Below, piece after piece: positions 28,914-38,057 of a DNA stretch of 64,000 bases. Each line of letters starts with the position of its first letter. Positions within the stretch are counted from its first letter, which is position 1. The notes under the pieces are model-generated. The model was not told where the DNA came from and did not search any database. It saw only the letters and a list, made by a program, of their open reading frames with translations. The position numbers and the translations under genes are program-made. This DNA comes from Acidobacteriota bacterium (lineage in GTDB: Bacteria; Acidobacteriota; Terriglobia; Terriglobales; Acidobacteriaceae): contig JAFDVW010000013.1 of NCBI GenBank assembly GCA_018268755.1, forward strand, positions 248,001-312,000, written 5' to 3'.

Positions 28914-30274
28914 GCCACGTCGGGAGTTCTGCGCTTGTGTTCGCGGTAGATGGCGACGGTGACCCCGATCCAAAGCACGGTCAAAAAGACGCTGATGGTG
29001 GCGAAACCGGAAATGGGCAAGGCCAGCTTGGTGCCGGCGAAGACGATGCCCGCCAGCAACACATCGCCTATACGGACGCAAAATGTGTCGATGGCCGCCT
29101 TGGCCTTGTATTTGGCTTCGCGGCTGGTGGGCAGAAACAAGGCTTGTCGCGCTGTGTTCTGGATCGAGTAATCGGTGCTGTTTTCCAGGACCTTCAGCAG
29201 GCGCACCACATGCAGCGCAGGATAGATCAGCACCATGGAATATCCCGTCAGCGCAATGCTGGGCAGGATAAAGAGCGATCCCCGCACACCGATATAGCGA
29301 AAGATGCGGGAGACGAACACCGTCTGCAGCACCAGCCCGATAGCGTTGACCCAGCCGAAGAAGTGAGCATAGAACTCGCCTACAAATGCTTTCCGCGCCA
29401 TTTCCGCCCCGTGGCCGTAGAGCTGCAGGGACTGCTGCACCACGAGTTTGCTGAGCAGAAACTCCCCCGAGCTGTTCACCACGTTGAGCAGGATGGTCAG
29501 GATGGCCACCAGGAGAAGGTAGCGATCTTTCAGAATCAATTCGAAACCACCCTCCTTTCCCAGCGGAGTTTCAGCCTTCGCCGAATCGGCCTGCGGGGCT
29601 TGCTTTAGGGTCCAGCGGTCCGCGAGCGCAGTGAGTGCAATGCAGACGCCGATGCCGCCGGAGGCGGTCAGCAGGAGTTCATAGGGACCCATGACTTTGA
29701 GCAGCTGCGCGGCGGCCCAGGCCCCTATCACCGCACCCAGAGATCCCCCCACGCCCACTAGCGGAAACAGGCGTTTGCCTTGCGATTCGCTGAACAGGTC
29801 GTTGGCAAAAGCCCAGAACTGGGCTATGACAAACACGTTGAAAATGCCCACCCACACGTAAAAGACAACACCTTCGCGGGCTCCCGCCCGGCCTGCGAAG
29901 TAGAAAAGAATGAGTTGAAAGATAAAAAAAAGCGTGACCCATGTAATGAGCTTGAGCCGGGGCACGCGCGAGGCAAAAGCGCCATAGGCAGGGACCAGAA
30001 GCACGAGCAGAACGGCCTGCGCGGCGGCGGAATAGCTTTTCACCTCCGCGCCGCCTTCGGTAAGAATGAGCGACTCGCGCACCGTCTTCAGCAGGTAGTA
30101 CGAAGCCAGCAGCAGGGCAAGATTGACGGTGAGGGCGATGACAATGCGGCCTTCCCCGGGACGCACATCGGCGAACAGAGAAAGACATTTCTCCAGGATG
30201 TTCTTTTTCGGCTCTTCCAGAGTGCGAAAGACAGGGAACGACTGTATGGACTCGTGTTCTCGATTGCGGGTCAC
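28910..30274 (-). CDS. Npt1/Npt2-type (Tlc-like) transporter without HEAT domain
   Basis: A 454-residue membrane protein from a GTG start (30274) with AAGGAAAGGAACC upstream. About twelve hydrophobic segments follow a 45-residue soluble start; the LLASYYLLKTVRESLILTEGG and FANDLFSESQGKRLFPLVGVGG stretches match the ATP/ADP-translocase-like family found in Acidobacteriota. It is the last gene of a minus-strand operon (metallophosphoesterase, Omp85, kinase-like protein, this gene). Its stop overlaps by four bases the stop of the related transporter on the plus strand, so two paralogues converge tail to tail. The transported substrate is not known. Confidence 0.78.
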   Translation of the reverse strand: MTRNREHESIQSFPVFRTLEEPKKNILEKCLSLFADVRPGEGRIVIALTVNLALLLASYYLLKTVRESLILTEGGAEVKSYSAAAQAVLLVLLVPAYGAFASRVPRLKLITWVTLFFIFQLILFYFAGRAGAREGVVFYVWVGIFNVFVIAQFWAFANDLFSESQGKRLFPLVGVGGSLGAVIGAWAAAQLLKVMGPYELLLTASGGIGVCIALTALADRWTLKQAPQADSAKAETPLGKEGGFELILKDRYLLLVAILTILLNVVNSSGEFLLSKLVVQQSLQLYGHGAEMARKAFVGEFYAHFFGWVNAIGLVLQTVFVSRIFRYIGVRGSLFILPSIALTGYSMVLIYPALHVVRLLKVLENSTDYSIQNTARQALFLPTSREAKYKAKAAIDTFCVRIGDVLLAGIVFAGTKLALPISGFATISVFLTVLWIGVTVAIYREHKRRTPDVA

Positions 30275-30329
30275 AGCGCGGTTCCTTTCCTTACACTCGT
30301 GCTTCCGTGGAAACCCAATTCTTCATGAG

Positions 30330-31940
30330 CTACCAGGTCCGATCGATGCCAACTACTTCCGTCGGTCCGCCGGTCGAGCGCAGGTAGACGGTGATGGCTT
30401 TGGCGGTGTCGTCTCCCCGCCAGAGATGGGCGGCCAGATACGAAACTTCTCCGCCCTGGGTTGCGGGCACGCGGAAGTCGGCAGCCCCGGGGACCGGTGT
30501 GGACTGGCTGGTTTTGTTATCGAAGCTGGCCCAGGTAATATGCAGCTCGCCTTTCACGTCGAGGCCGTGCTCACGGGCCAGATCGTGGAAGGTCAGTTGT
30601 CCATTTTCGACGGCAAAAAGATCCAGAGGCAGCACTTTGCCGAGAAATGCCTTTCCGATTTTGTCGCGCCGCGCGATCAGCGTCTCCGCCATGTATTGTT
30701 CGGCCCGCGGATCGGAGAACTGCGCTACCTTGACGATGGCTCGAATCTGCTGGTTGGTGAAGGCCATCACCTGTTTGGCGGCCCAAAAGTCGTCATCGGG
30801 CAAGCGATTCTGAAATGCCGCGTTGGGATAGTCGGGGACCCACTCGTCCGGGCGGAAGGTGGCGGCTTCAAAACCTCCGATCGCAGGGTACCCAGGATAT
30901 TGGGCGTGCGCCCAGTAAGGGACTGCCAGTCCCAGGGTGAAGATCTGCTTAGGGGCGGGTTTGAAGTCGAGGTAATACTCGCCGCCGTAGCGCGCCGTCT
31001 TGGCCCAGGTGCTCAGACTGCCCAGCGTGGAACCAAAATCCATCAAGTGATGGCGAACATAGGTGACGCCGTTTTCCTGCACCAGCGTGTCCAGACTGTT
31101 GATGGAACGAGAATCGTTGTGCTGCAGCCAGGCCGCGAAGATGTCCAGCCCGCGCAGCTCACGACGGTGTTCATGCGGGACGATATCGTTGGGATCATCA
31201 CCGCGCACCCCGAAATATTTGTAAGGTCCCACCGGCTTGCCCTGGATTTGAAGGCTGACAATGGCGCGATAGCTTCCATCGCCGGCGCGAGGCACCTTGG
31301 CCAGCAGCTGGTCCAGATCGCTCTGGGTCATGTCGCGCTTGCGGCCTTCGGCATCGTGGAACACAACATCTTTGCCCAGCACCAGTTTTTGTGGCGTGAA
31401 GTGAATGAGGTAGTAGTCGGGAACGTGATACCCCAGGGCATGGAACAGGCGGGCGCTGATCATTTCCGCGCCAGTGGCCAATTCCGGATACTTCATGGGA
31501 TCGAACTTGACGTAGTACTTGTCATTTTTGGCGTCCACGATCACGAAACCGGGCGTGACCCCTTCACTCTTGGCGGAGACGATGGTCCACTGGCCTTCTT
31601 GCGAGGGCGGGTTTTGTCCGCCGGCGCCGAGCTGCAATTGCTCATCGGTCATGGCATGCCAGTAGTGGCGGTGGGTATACCAGGCGCCATCCATGGGCTC
31701 GTCCAGGGTGTTTACGTCGCGGGCCCGAATCATCACGCCTTTTTCATTGCGCTCTCCGCGCTTTTGGAAGGAGTTCTCCAGGAGGTCGTAATAATCGTTC
31801 AGCTTGCGGTTCTTGACCTTGGCGGCATCGCGCGGAGACGGTTCCTTAAGCAGCGGGTCGTCGGCATAGAACTTGTCGGCGGCGAAAAGCCCGGAAGCGA
31901 CCGCCAGAAGCAACATGATGGTTGCGAATGTTTTTTTCAT
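30330..31940 (-). CDS. Secreted protein with protein-kinase-like (HipA/FAM20-like) residue pattern
   Basis: A 536-residue protein with signal peptide MKKTFATIMLLLAVASGLFA. No family name was recognised. The order of conserved-looking residues resembles an atypical kinase fold: a possible beta3 Lys in YYVKFDP (K145), a possible helix-C Glu in GAEMISARLFHALGY (E159), a catalytic-loop-like WLQHNDSRSIN (D276, N281) and a metal-binding-like LMDFGSTLG (D301). The phrase 'RRELRGLDIFAAWLQHND' is close in style to HipA and secreted FAM20/CotH-type kinases. The function is inferred only from this pattern. It starts 10 bp after the Omp85 gene and precedes a nucleotide-transporter-like gene, which is suggestive for an extracytoplasmic ATP-using enzyme. 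Confidence 0.55.
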   Translation of the reverse strand: MKKTFATIMLLLAVASGLFAADKFYADDPLLKEPSPRDAAKVKNRKLNDYYDLLENSFQKRGERNEKGVMIRARDVNTLDEPMDGAWYTHRHYWHAMTDEQLQLGAGGQNPPSQEGQWTIVSAKSEGVTPGFVIVDAKNDKYYVKFDPMKYPELATGAEMISARLFHALGYHVPDYYLIHFTPQKLVLGKDVVFHDAEGRKRDMTQSDLDQLLAKVPRAGDGSYRAIVSLQIQGKPVGPYKYFGVRGDDPNDIVPHEHRRELRGLDIFAAWLQHNDSRSINSLDTLVQENGVTYVRHHLMDFGSTLGSLSTWAKTARYGGEYYLDFKPAPKQIFTLGLAVPYWAHAQYPGYPAIGGFEAATFRPDEWVPDYPNAAFQNRLPDDDFWAAKQVMAFTNQQIRAIVKVAQFSDPRAEQYMAETLIARRDKIGKAFLGKVLPLDLFAVENGQLTFHDLAREHGLDVKGELHITWASFDNKTSQSTPVPGAADFRVPATQGGEVSYLAAHLWRGDDTAKAITVYLRSTGGPTEVVGIDRTW

Positions 31941-31950
31941 GGCGATCTCC

Positions 31951-33249
31951 TCAGTAAATGGGCTGGGCGCTGGCCGTTCCTACAGGACGCCGCACAAAAA
32001 TATCGTTGAACTTGAGCCAGAAGCGGAAGCCTTCGTGGCTGCCGGCAATATCCAGACGCATAAATTGGCGGCCCTGGTAGTTAAAACGGAAGCCGATGCC
32101 GCCGTCGCCCTGCAGGTGGCTGAAGTTGAGCTCGCCGCGCCGGGAGAACACTTTGCCGCCGTCGGCAAACAGCGCCATATCCAGGATGCTCATCACATGC
32201 CAGCGGTATTCCGCATTGAGCACCAGGCTGTTGTTGTCGTAGAAGCGGAAGGGCAGGAAGCCGCGCAGGTCTTCGGAGCCGCCCAGGATTGACTGCATAT
32301 AGAAGGGGACTACGTTGCCCCGTTCGGCATCCGTGAGGGTGGCTTTGGCCCGCAGGGCGAGCACGCGCGTCTTGTTGAAGAAACCGAAATATTGCTGAAT
32401 TTCCGCGTCCATGCGCTGAAAATCGTGCAGGTTCAGTTTCTGGTCGCGATACCAGGTGTATTCGAAGGTGTAGAGTCCGCCGCCGGCTGGGCCGTCGGGA
32501 TTATCCAGATAATCGATCTGGGCATAGGGGCCAAAACGCAGGAAGTTAGTTTGCCGGTCAATGCCCGGGCTCTCGACGGGGGAGAACACCTGGTCGGCAG
32601 AGGGGAACTTGCCGGAAGTCCCGGGGCCGATATTCACCCAGAGATATCCCGCCGAGGCGCCGAATTGCGTATGCCGCACCGGCTTCACGCCGAGCGCGGC
32701 ATCGACGGCCGTGTCTTCCAGGCGGTAATCGGTGCGCGTGTCTTTGGACGATCGGGGGCCCGGGCCGAAGTAGTCAATCTGGGAGTAGTTGCGATGGACG
32801 CCGTTGAATTCGAAGGAAACATGGTCGTTGGCCAGGCGCGGCATCTTCCACCCGGTGTAATACTTCTGATAAAGCTTGGTGGAAACCTGGGCCCCCAGCA
32901 GGAAATTACTGCCGCCCAACCACTCCGGATTGCGCCGATACTCCGGCCCCAGGGCAAATCCGCTGCCCTGCACCAGTCCGCCCAGACGAAGGTTCCAGCC
33001 ATGGAAGCCGGCGGTCAGGCGCTCCATAATATTGCCGTCTTCCAAATAGATGAGCGCCTTCTCCACCTTGCCGGGCGCATCGCTATTCGGGTGGGCGGCT
33101 TTTTCGTCGCGCTGTTTTTCGATTTCCTGCGTGCGCGATTCTTGTCCCCGGCAGAGGCGGGGTAACAGGACAAAAACACCCAAGCTCGCCAGAAACACGA
33201 AAAGCGCCAGATTGCGATACCGGCCCGTGGGCCGGCCATGAATATTCAT
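31951..33249 (-). CDS. Omp85/BamA-family outer-membrane beta-barrel protein
   Basis: A 432-residue protein. The start at 33249 has AAGGGG upstream and lies 8 bp after the preceding stop; an upstream ATG overlaps that gene. The N-terminus (RNLALFVFLASLGVFVLLPRLCRGQ) is a signal peptide. After a short linker without recognisable POTRA domains comes a barrel rich in alternating strands, with the Omp85 hallmark LGGSEDLRGFLPFRFYDNN (the lid-loop RGF motif) and a long C-terminal barrel section. Short POTRA-less Omp85 proteins of this type often carry or secrete a partner encoded next door. Here the partners are a metallophosphoesterase lipoprotein and the kinase-like secreted protein. Confidence 0.8.
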   Translation of the reverse strand: MNIHGRPTGRYRNLALFVFLASLGVFVLLPRLCRGQESRTQEIEKQRDEKAAHPNSDAPGKVEKALIYLEDGNIMERLTAGFHGWNLRLGGLVQGSGFALGPEYRRNPEWLGGSNFLLGAQVSTKLYQKYYTGWKMPRLANDHVSFEFNGVHRNYSQIDYFGPGPRSSKDTRTDYRLEDTAVDAALGVKPVRHTQFGASAGYLWVNIGPGTSGKFPSADQVFSPVESPGIDRQTNFLRFGPYAQIDYLDNPDGPAGGGLYTFEYTWYRDQKLNLHDFQRMDAEIQQYFGFFNKTRVLALRAKATLTDAERGNVVPFYMQSILGGSEDLRGFLPFRFYDNNSLVLNAEYRWHVMSILDMALFADGGKVFSRRGELNFSHLQGDGGIGFRFNYQGRQFMRLDIAGSHEGFRFWLKFNDIFVRRPVGTASAQPIY

Positions 33250-33257
33250 AAGGCCCC

Positions 33258-34247
33258 TTAATGAGGAGTCGTAAAAGAAGATTTGGAGTGGCATTGTCCG
33301 TCGCCACTGTCGAGGACTTCGCCGTTTTCAGTGATGAATTGCCAGGTATAGCTTTTTTCCCGTAATTCCAGCTTCAAGACGCCATAGGATTTCGACTGCC
33401 GGACCACGCTATTGCGCTGCGCTCGCCAAAAGCTTTTCAGGTTCTTCCCCCCGGTTCCGACCACAAACTGCACCAGTCCGCGTGCCGGATCGGCCGTACC
33501 ATCCGGGGCCTGCGCAACGAAGCGCTCATAGTGATGGGAGTGGCCGTTGACGATCACATCCGCCTGGGCGTCGTATAAGTCCTGCCAGAAGGGCCGGGTC
33601 TCCGTGGCATTGCGGTGCAGGCCCGAGGTAAACAGCGGGCGGTGCCAGAAGGCGAGGGTGCAGGCCGACTGGTTCTTGGCCAGATCTGCTTTCAGCCACT
33701 TCTCCTGGGCGTCGCCGGGCTTGCAGGAAATAGGTTTGCAGTCGTCATTGCCGCCGGTATTCAGTGCGATGATGTGCCAAGTTCCGAGATTGAAACTGTA
33801 AAATCCCTTGTCGCGCTCCCCGGCGCGGGCCCCAAAGTAATCAAAATAGCCGCTGGCATTCGCGGTCTTGTATTCATGATTGCCCACGGACGGATAAGTG
33901 ATGTCTTTGAGTTCCTTGCGGCCCCAGCTGTGCGCCCAGGATTTCTGGAACGCCTCCAGCGTGCCCTTTTCATACTGGCTGTCGCCCAGAATCAATACCG
34001 CCGCCGGGTCCCACGAGGTCACCAGGTTGGCGGTCGCCAGCATGTGGCAATTGCGCTCCGTGCCCTGGCCCTGATGGAAGTCTTTGCTGTCGGGATCGCA
34101 GGCAATATCTCCGGCGGCGGCCACGATGAATTCGGCTTTGTCCGGGGAAGGGCGCAAGGCGGGGAGGGGCCCCACGCGCGTGTCATGCGCGCACCCCAAG
34201 AGCAAGGCGAGCTTCGCCGCCGTAAAAATCAGGAATTTGATGTTCAC
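33258..34247 (-). CDS. Metallophosphoesterase lipoprotein (purple acid phosphatase-like)
   Basis: A 329-residue protein. The GTG at 34247 is preferred because a GGAGGGGG site sits directly upstream and the product begins with a lipoprotein signal (VNIKFLIFTAAKLALLLGC, lipobox LLLGC). All calcineurin-like motifs are present: AAAGDIACD, ILGDSQYEKG, SVGNHEY, FWHRPLF and VNGHSHHYER, with metal-binding Asp, Asn and His residues. It should hydrolyse phosphate esters at the cell envelope. It is the first gene of the minus-strand operon with the Omp85 protein, the kinase-like protein and an Npt-type transporter. Confidence 0.85.
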   Translation of the reverse strand: MNIKFLIFTAAKLALLLGCAHDTRVGPLPALRPSPDKAEFIVAAAGDIACDPDSKDFHQGQGTERNCHMLATANLVTSWDPAAVLILGDSQYEKGTLEAFQKSWAHSWGRKELKDITYPSVGNHEYKTANASGYFDYFGARAGERDKGFYSFNLGTWHIIALNTGGNDDCKPISCKPGDAQEKWLKADLAKNQSACTLAFWHRPLFTSGLHRNATETRPFWQDLYDAQADVIVNGHSHHYERFVAQAPDGTADPARGLVQFVVGTGGKNLKSFWRAQRNSVVRQSKSYGVLKLELREKSYTWQFITENGEVLDSGDGQCHSKSSFTTPH

Positions 34248-34446
34248 GCCCCCTCCATTGTGGCATCCCCGTAGCGCAGTATGCCCATTGGACACTAGCT
34301 GGTGGCCGAGCAGCCACTATGGTTTGAGGTATATTTACATACCACTTTTGAGTAGGAAATTAATTTTTGACGAGGGGTCGCAAAAAAGTCCGCGATGCGC
34401 GATTGGGATCGATAGTTTTGATGGCAACCATTCAGCGAATTTATCG

Positions 34447-34481
34447 GGCCCCAGGCAGTTCCGGCTCTCCTACCTGGGGCC
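34447..34481. repeat. Inverted repeat, 9-bp stem
   Basis: GGCCCCAGG and CCTGGGGCC are perfectly complementary, separated by 17 bases. There is no T tract behind it, so it is not an obvious terminator. Confidence 0.5.
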
Positions 34482-34556
34482 GCAGTAACTTCTTCAGTTT
34501 CCGCTGACTACGAAGAAAATCCAGATCTCGCCGGGGAGGCTGACGGCGAAAACTTT

Positions 34557-34577
34557 TTGTAATGTCTTCCATTACAA
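34557..34577. repeat. Inverted repeat, 8-bp stem
   Basis: TTGTAATG and CATTACAA flank a 5-base TCTTC loop. It could be an operator or a hairpin in a leader; its role is unknown. Confidence 0.45.
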
Positions 34578-35223
34578 ATTTGTATTGTACTTCCCCGCCA
34601 GAAATCGGGATACTTCGCCCCTACCGATTACGTGATGCTGACGGAATTCACATCCAGCGGACTCACTCGATCCAGTCGGGTCGCCATTTGGCTCTTGGTG
34701 GCCACGGTGGCCCTTCTCCTGGTCGTACCGCAGGTGGAATTTCCCGATGCCATAAGCACGCGCAGTAATGTCCTGGCCTCCCGGCTCAGCCATACCTCCG
34801 GCAAAACTCTGACATCGAACGTCTTCGCAATTGTGGTCAGTCAGCTGATCATTTTAACGAAGGCCCCGGCATTTCAACCGCCCTTGCTCTCGTTGCGTAC
34901 CAGCGCGCACCACGTCCTCATTCTGCACTGCTCCCTACGCTGCTAGCCCCTGCTGGTTCCCCCATGCTCTGAAATCCTGCATTGAGAGTGTGTCGTCAAT
35001 TCTTGGCCAAGCTCTCGTGGCGCAGGCGGTGGTCGTGCCCGCGGAAGCCGCGAGTTAGGGCTACTTCGCCAGCCGGCGACGGTGCTATTGAGCCAATCCG
35101 CTGAGGATGATGGGGACGAAATTCCTGAGAAAGTTTTGCGGGAGGGCCGCGGTCGGCCTCACCCCAATTGAGTTTGTAGAAAAACCGGGAAACCGGAATA
35201 AAGGAAATGGAGACACTCACTTG

Positions 35224-36720
35224 ATGATTGTCAAAGACCAACTTCGTGCTTCTCTGGCGGCCACAACGTCGGCGGAGAAGATCGCTCAATCCAAGCTCGC
35301 ACGCAGAATGCTGAACTTCTGTCGCGGGCGTGTCCATAGATGGTTGTGGGTGGGGTTGGCCCTTCTGGCGACGTCGTTCGCCGCTTTTGCCCAAGACCAG
35401 GCCGCGGCTGCTCCGCCGATCGATGGCATCAAGGTCGGCGTGGACACCATGTGGACCTTGATCGCCGGATTCCTGGTTTTCTTCATGAACCTGGGGTTTG
35501 CGCTGGTGGAATCAGGGCTCTGCCGCGCCAAAAACTGCACCAACATCCTGTTCAAGAATTACATCGTCTTCGCAGTTTCCTCGGTAGCGTTTCTGTTGAC
35601 CGGCTGGGGACTGATGTTTGGCGATGGCAACGGATTCATTGGCACCGCGGGCATCTGGTTTGCCGGCGGGGCTGACAACAGCCCGCTGGCCGGCGATTTG
35701 TACAAAGGCGTGTACGGCGCTATTTCCTGGGCCGCCATTCCGCTATGGGCAAAATTCTTTTTCCAGCTGGTATTCGCCGGCACCGCCGCCACCATCGTTT
35801 CCGGAGCCGTGGCGGAGCGCATTAAGTTCGGGGCTTTCTTCCTGTTTTCTTTCGCCATGGTCGGAATCATCTATCCCATCACCGGCCACTGGATTTGGGG
35901 GGGAGGCTGGTTGGCCAAGATGGGCATGCTGGATTTCGCCGGCTCCACCGTCGTCCACTCGGTGGGTGGTTGGGCCGCGCTGACCGGCATTCTGATTCTG
36001 GGGCCGCGCATCGGACGCTACAGCAATGGTAAGGTAAACGTGATTCCCGGCCACAGCATGACCTCGGCGACCATCGGAGTCTTTGTCCTGTGGTTTGGAT
36101 GGTTCGGGTTTAACCCGGGTTCGACCATGGCCCTGGATTGGGGGTCGATCGGCCACATTGCCGCCACCACCAATATTGCCGCGGCGACTGCCTCCATCAG
36201 CGCTCTGCTGCTGATCTGGAAAATTTCCGGCAAGCCGGATTTGAGCATGACTTTGAATGGCGGTCTGGCCGGCCTGGTCGCGATTACCGCACCCTGCGCT
36301 TTCGTCAGTATGGGCAGCGCCTTCATCATCGGCATCGTGGCTGGGCTGATTGTCGTGGGCGCCGTGTTCTTCTTCGACAAGATCAAAGCCGACGACCCGG
36401 TGGGCGCCACCTCCGTCCACCTGGCCAACGGCGTCTTTGGCACCTTGTGCGTCGGCCTGTTTGCCGATCCCACGGTCTGCCCGGCCGCCTCCGTGGTGAA
36501 AGCGGGATTGCTCAAGGGCGGCGGCTTCGCCCAGCTGACCCCGCAAATCATCGGCGTAGTCGCCGTGGGAGGGTTTGTTGCGATCGTTTCCACAGTCTTC
36601 TGGTACGCAATCAAGATGACTGTCGGATTGCGCGTCACCGAAGATGAGGAAATCGAGGGTCTGGACCTGGGTGAGCACGGTGGCGTGGCCTACCCGGACT
36701 TCCAGCCAATCGCCAACTAA
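35224..36720 (+). CDS. amt: Ammonium transporter (Amt family)
   Basis: A 498-residue transporter if started at ATG 35224 (AAGGAAATGGAG upstream); ATG 35308 would still retain the signal-like segment LWVGLALLATSFAAFAQ. About eleven membrane segments follow. Family signatures are clear: MNLGFALVESGLCRAKN, the substrate-site Asp and first pore His in DFAGSTVVHSVGG, and the second pore His in ATSVHLANGVFGTLCVG. It conducts ammonium/ammonia across the inner membrane for nitrogen assimilation. A PII (GlnK) gene, usual next to amt, is absent. A terminator follows the gene. Confidence 0.93.
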   Translation: MIVKDQLRASLAATTSAEKIAQSKLARRMLNFCRGRVHRWLWVGLALLATSFAAFAQDQAAAAPPIDGIKVGVDTMWTLIAGFLVFFMNLGFALVESGLCRAKNCTNILFKNYIVFAVSSVAFLLTGWGLMFGDGNGFIGTAGIWFAGGADNSPLAGDLYKGVYGAISWAAIPLWAKFFFQLVFAGTAATIVSGAVAERIKFGAFFLFSFAMVGIIYPITGHWIWGGGWLAKMGMLDFAGSTVVHSVGGWAALTGILILGPRIGRYSNGKVNVIPGHSMTSATIGVFVLWFGWFGFNPGSTMALDWGSIGHIAATTNIAAATASISALLLIWKISGKPDLSMTLNGGLAGLVAITAPCAFVSMGSAFIIGIVAGLIVVGAVFFFDKIKADDPVGATSVHLANGVFGTLCVGLFADPTVCPAASVVKAGLLKGGGFAQLTPQIIGVVAVGGFVAIVSTVFWYAIKMTVGLRVTEDEEIEGLDLGEHGGVAYPDFQPIAN

Positions 36721-36754
36721 GAGTTGTTTCTCCTGATGTTGTTCTCCTCCTGAC

Positions 36755-36796
36755 CCGCCCACGTCGCAGCCGTAAGCGGCGCGGGCGGATTTTTTT
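36755..36796 (+). terminator. Intrinsic terminator of the ammonium transporter gene
   Basis: A 13-bp GC-rich stem with two G-T-type mismatches (CCGCCCACGTCGC with GCGGCGCGGGCGG) and an eight-base loop is followed by ATTTTTTTG. Confidence 0.8.
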
Positions 36797-36932
36797 GCGC
36801 CATCCTAGGACCGGAAGTTCAAGGGATTGTGGGGCTTAGGGGGATGTGCCCGCGGGTCACGCCCAACTGTGACATAAATCATAGGCCGGTGCGGTGCTCT
36901 TCTTCTATGGTGCAGGGGAGAAGGAGGCGAGA

Positions 36933-38057
36933 ATGGCAGCGCAAGCCCCGCCCACTGTAGAAGTCGCCCTCTCCGAAGGCAAGAGCGTTGCGTCACCAAT
37001 GCGGCATTCGGCGCGCAAAAAGCTCATCCGCCGTGAAGACCATGATGGGTCGCAGAGAATACGGTTTGCCGTGCAGGCGGCTTTCCTTGCTTTGAATCTC
37101 TGGATCGGGCTGCAGTTCTATCTGTTTGTGCGTTGGGCGGAAACTGGAGGGCAAACCGCCGCGGTTTCCCGTCCCTCGGGGGTGGAAGGGTGGCTGCCGA
37201 TTGAGGGGCTGATGCAGTTCAAATACACCCTCTGGAGTGGCCAACTGCCGGGGCTGCATCCTGCCGCCTTTTTTCTTTTCACCGCCTTCGCCTTGAGTTC
37301 TTTGCTGTTCCGCAAGTCCTTCTGCGGCTGGTTGTGTCCGGTCGGCACCGTTTCCGAATATCTATGGAAGCTGGGCCGCCGCCTATTTGGGCGCAATTTC
37401 AGCCTGCCGGCGTGGCTCGACCTGCCTCTCCGCTCCTTGAAATACCTGCTTCTGAGTTTTTTCGTTTACGCCATCAGCACCATGTCGGCGGCGGCCATAG
37501 CCCACTTCGTGGCCAGCCCCTACGGCCTGGTTGTGGACGTGCGCATGCTGAACTTTTTCCGCTTTATGGGAACTGCGACCGTGCTTGTCCTCGGGATATT
37601 GGGCGTGGCGTCGCTGTTGGTGCGCAACTTCTGGTGCCGGTACCTTTGTCCTTACGGCGCGCTCATGGGTCTCATCTCTCTGTTCAGTCCCTTGCGTATT
37701 GTGCGCCAGAAGGGCGCCTGCATTGACTGCGCCAAGTGCGCCAAAGCCTGCCCCTCGGCCCTCCCAGTAGACAAATTAGTGCAGATTCGCTCTGCGGAAT
37801 GCATAGGATGTCTGGAGTGCGTCGCGGTCTGTCCGGCCAAGGATGCACTGGCTTTGCAATGGATGGGCTCGGCGGGGAAACGTCCGGTGCGCGGGTGGCA
37901 AGTCGCGGCCGGGGTCGGCCTCATCTTCTTCGGGCTGGTTGGCTACGCCAAGCTCACGAATCATTGGCAGACTCCTTTGCCGCAACAGGTGTATCTGAGA
38001 CTGGTTCCCACTGCCAATGAGCAGCAGCATCCCATGATTGGAGAGCACCGTGAGTGA
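36933..38057 (+). CDS. NapH/NosR-like membrane protein with 4Fe-4S clusters
   Basis: A 374-residue protein. ATG 36933 is chosen for its strong GGAGAAGGAGG site over an upstream in-frame ATG. About five membrane helices carry two cytoplasmic Cys motifs typical of the NapH/NosR/RdxA group, FCGWLCPVG and CRYLCPYGA. A two-cluster ferredoxin module follows (CIDCAKCAKACP and CIGCLECVAVCP), then a final helix. Such proteins pass electrons from quinol to periplasmic reductases. No nitrate, nitrous oxide or cytochrome oxidase genes are near, so the electron acceptor is unknown. Its end overlaps the start of the DUF3079 gene. Confidence 0.85.
   Translation: MAAQAPPTVEVALSEGKSVASPMRHSARKKLIRREDHDGSQRIRFAVQAAFLALNLWIGLQFYLFVRWAETGGQTAAVSRPSGVEGWLPIEGLMQFKYTLWSGQLPGLHPAAFFLFTAFALSSLLFRKSFCGWLCPVGTVSEYLWKLGRRLFGRNFSLPAWLDLPLRSLKYLLLSFFVYAISTMSAAAIAHFVASPYGLVVDVRMLNFFRFMGTATVLVLGILGVASLLVRNFWCRYLCPYGALMGLISLFSPLRIVRQKGACIDCAKCAKACPSALPVDKLVQIRSAECIGCLECVAVCPAKDALALQWMGSAGKRPVRGWQVAAGVGLIFFGLVGYAKLTNHWQTPLPQQVYLRLVPTANEQQHPMIGEHRE

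Larger units (their letters stand above)
34248..35223. other. Intergenic region with no supported gene
   Basis: Almost 1 kb between the divergent metallophosphoesterase and ammonium transporter genes. It is less GC-rich than its surroundings, contains two hairpins (listed separately) and several short frames without ribosome sites. One frame (34632-34946) has a hydrophobic stretch, but no RBS and no family resemblance. A regulatory RNA or a decayed gene is possible; neither can be supported. Confidence 0.5.

Noticed and set aside
30123..32009. 628-codon plus-strand frame across the kinase-like gene
   Set aside because: It crosses two minus-strand genes with good starts and signals and shows no motif of its own.
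34632..34946. Possible 104-residue membrane protein in the gap before amt
   Set aside because: It has a hydrophobic stretch but no ribosome site and an implausible C-terminal half.
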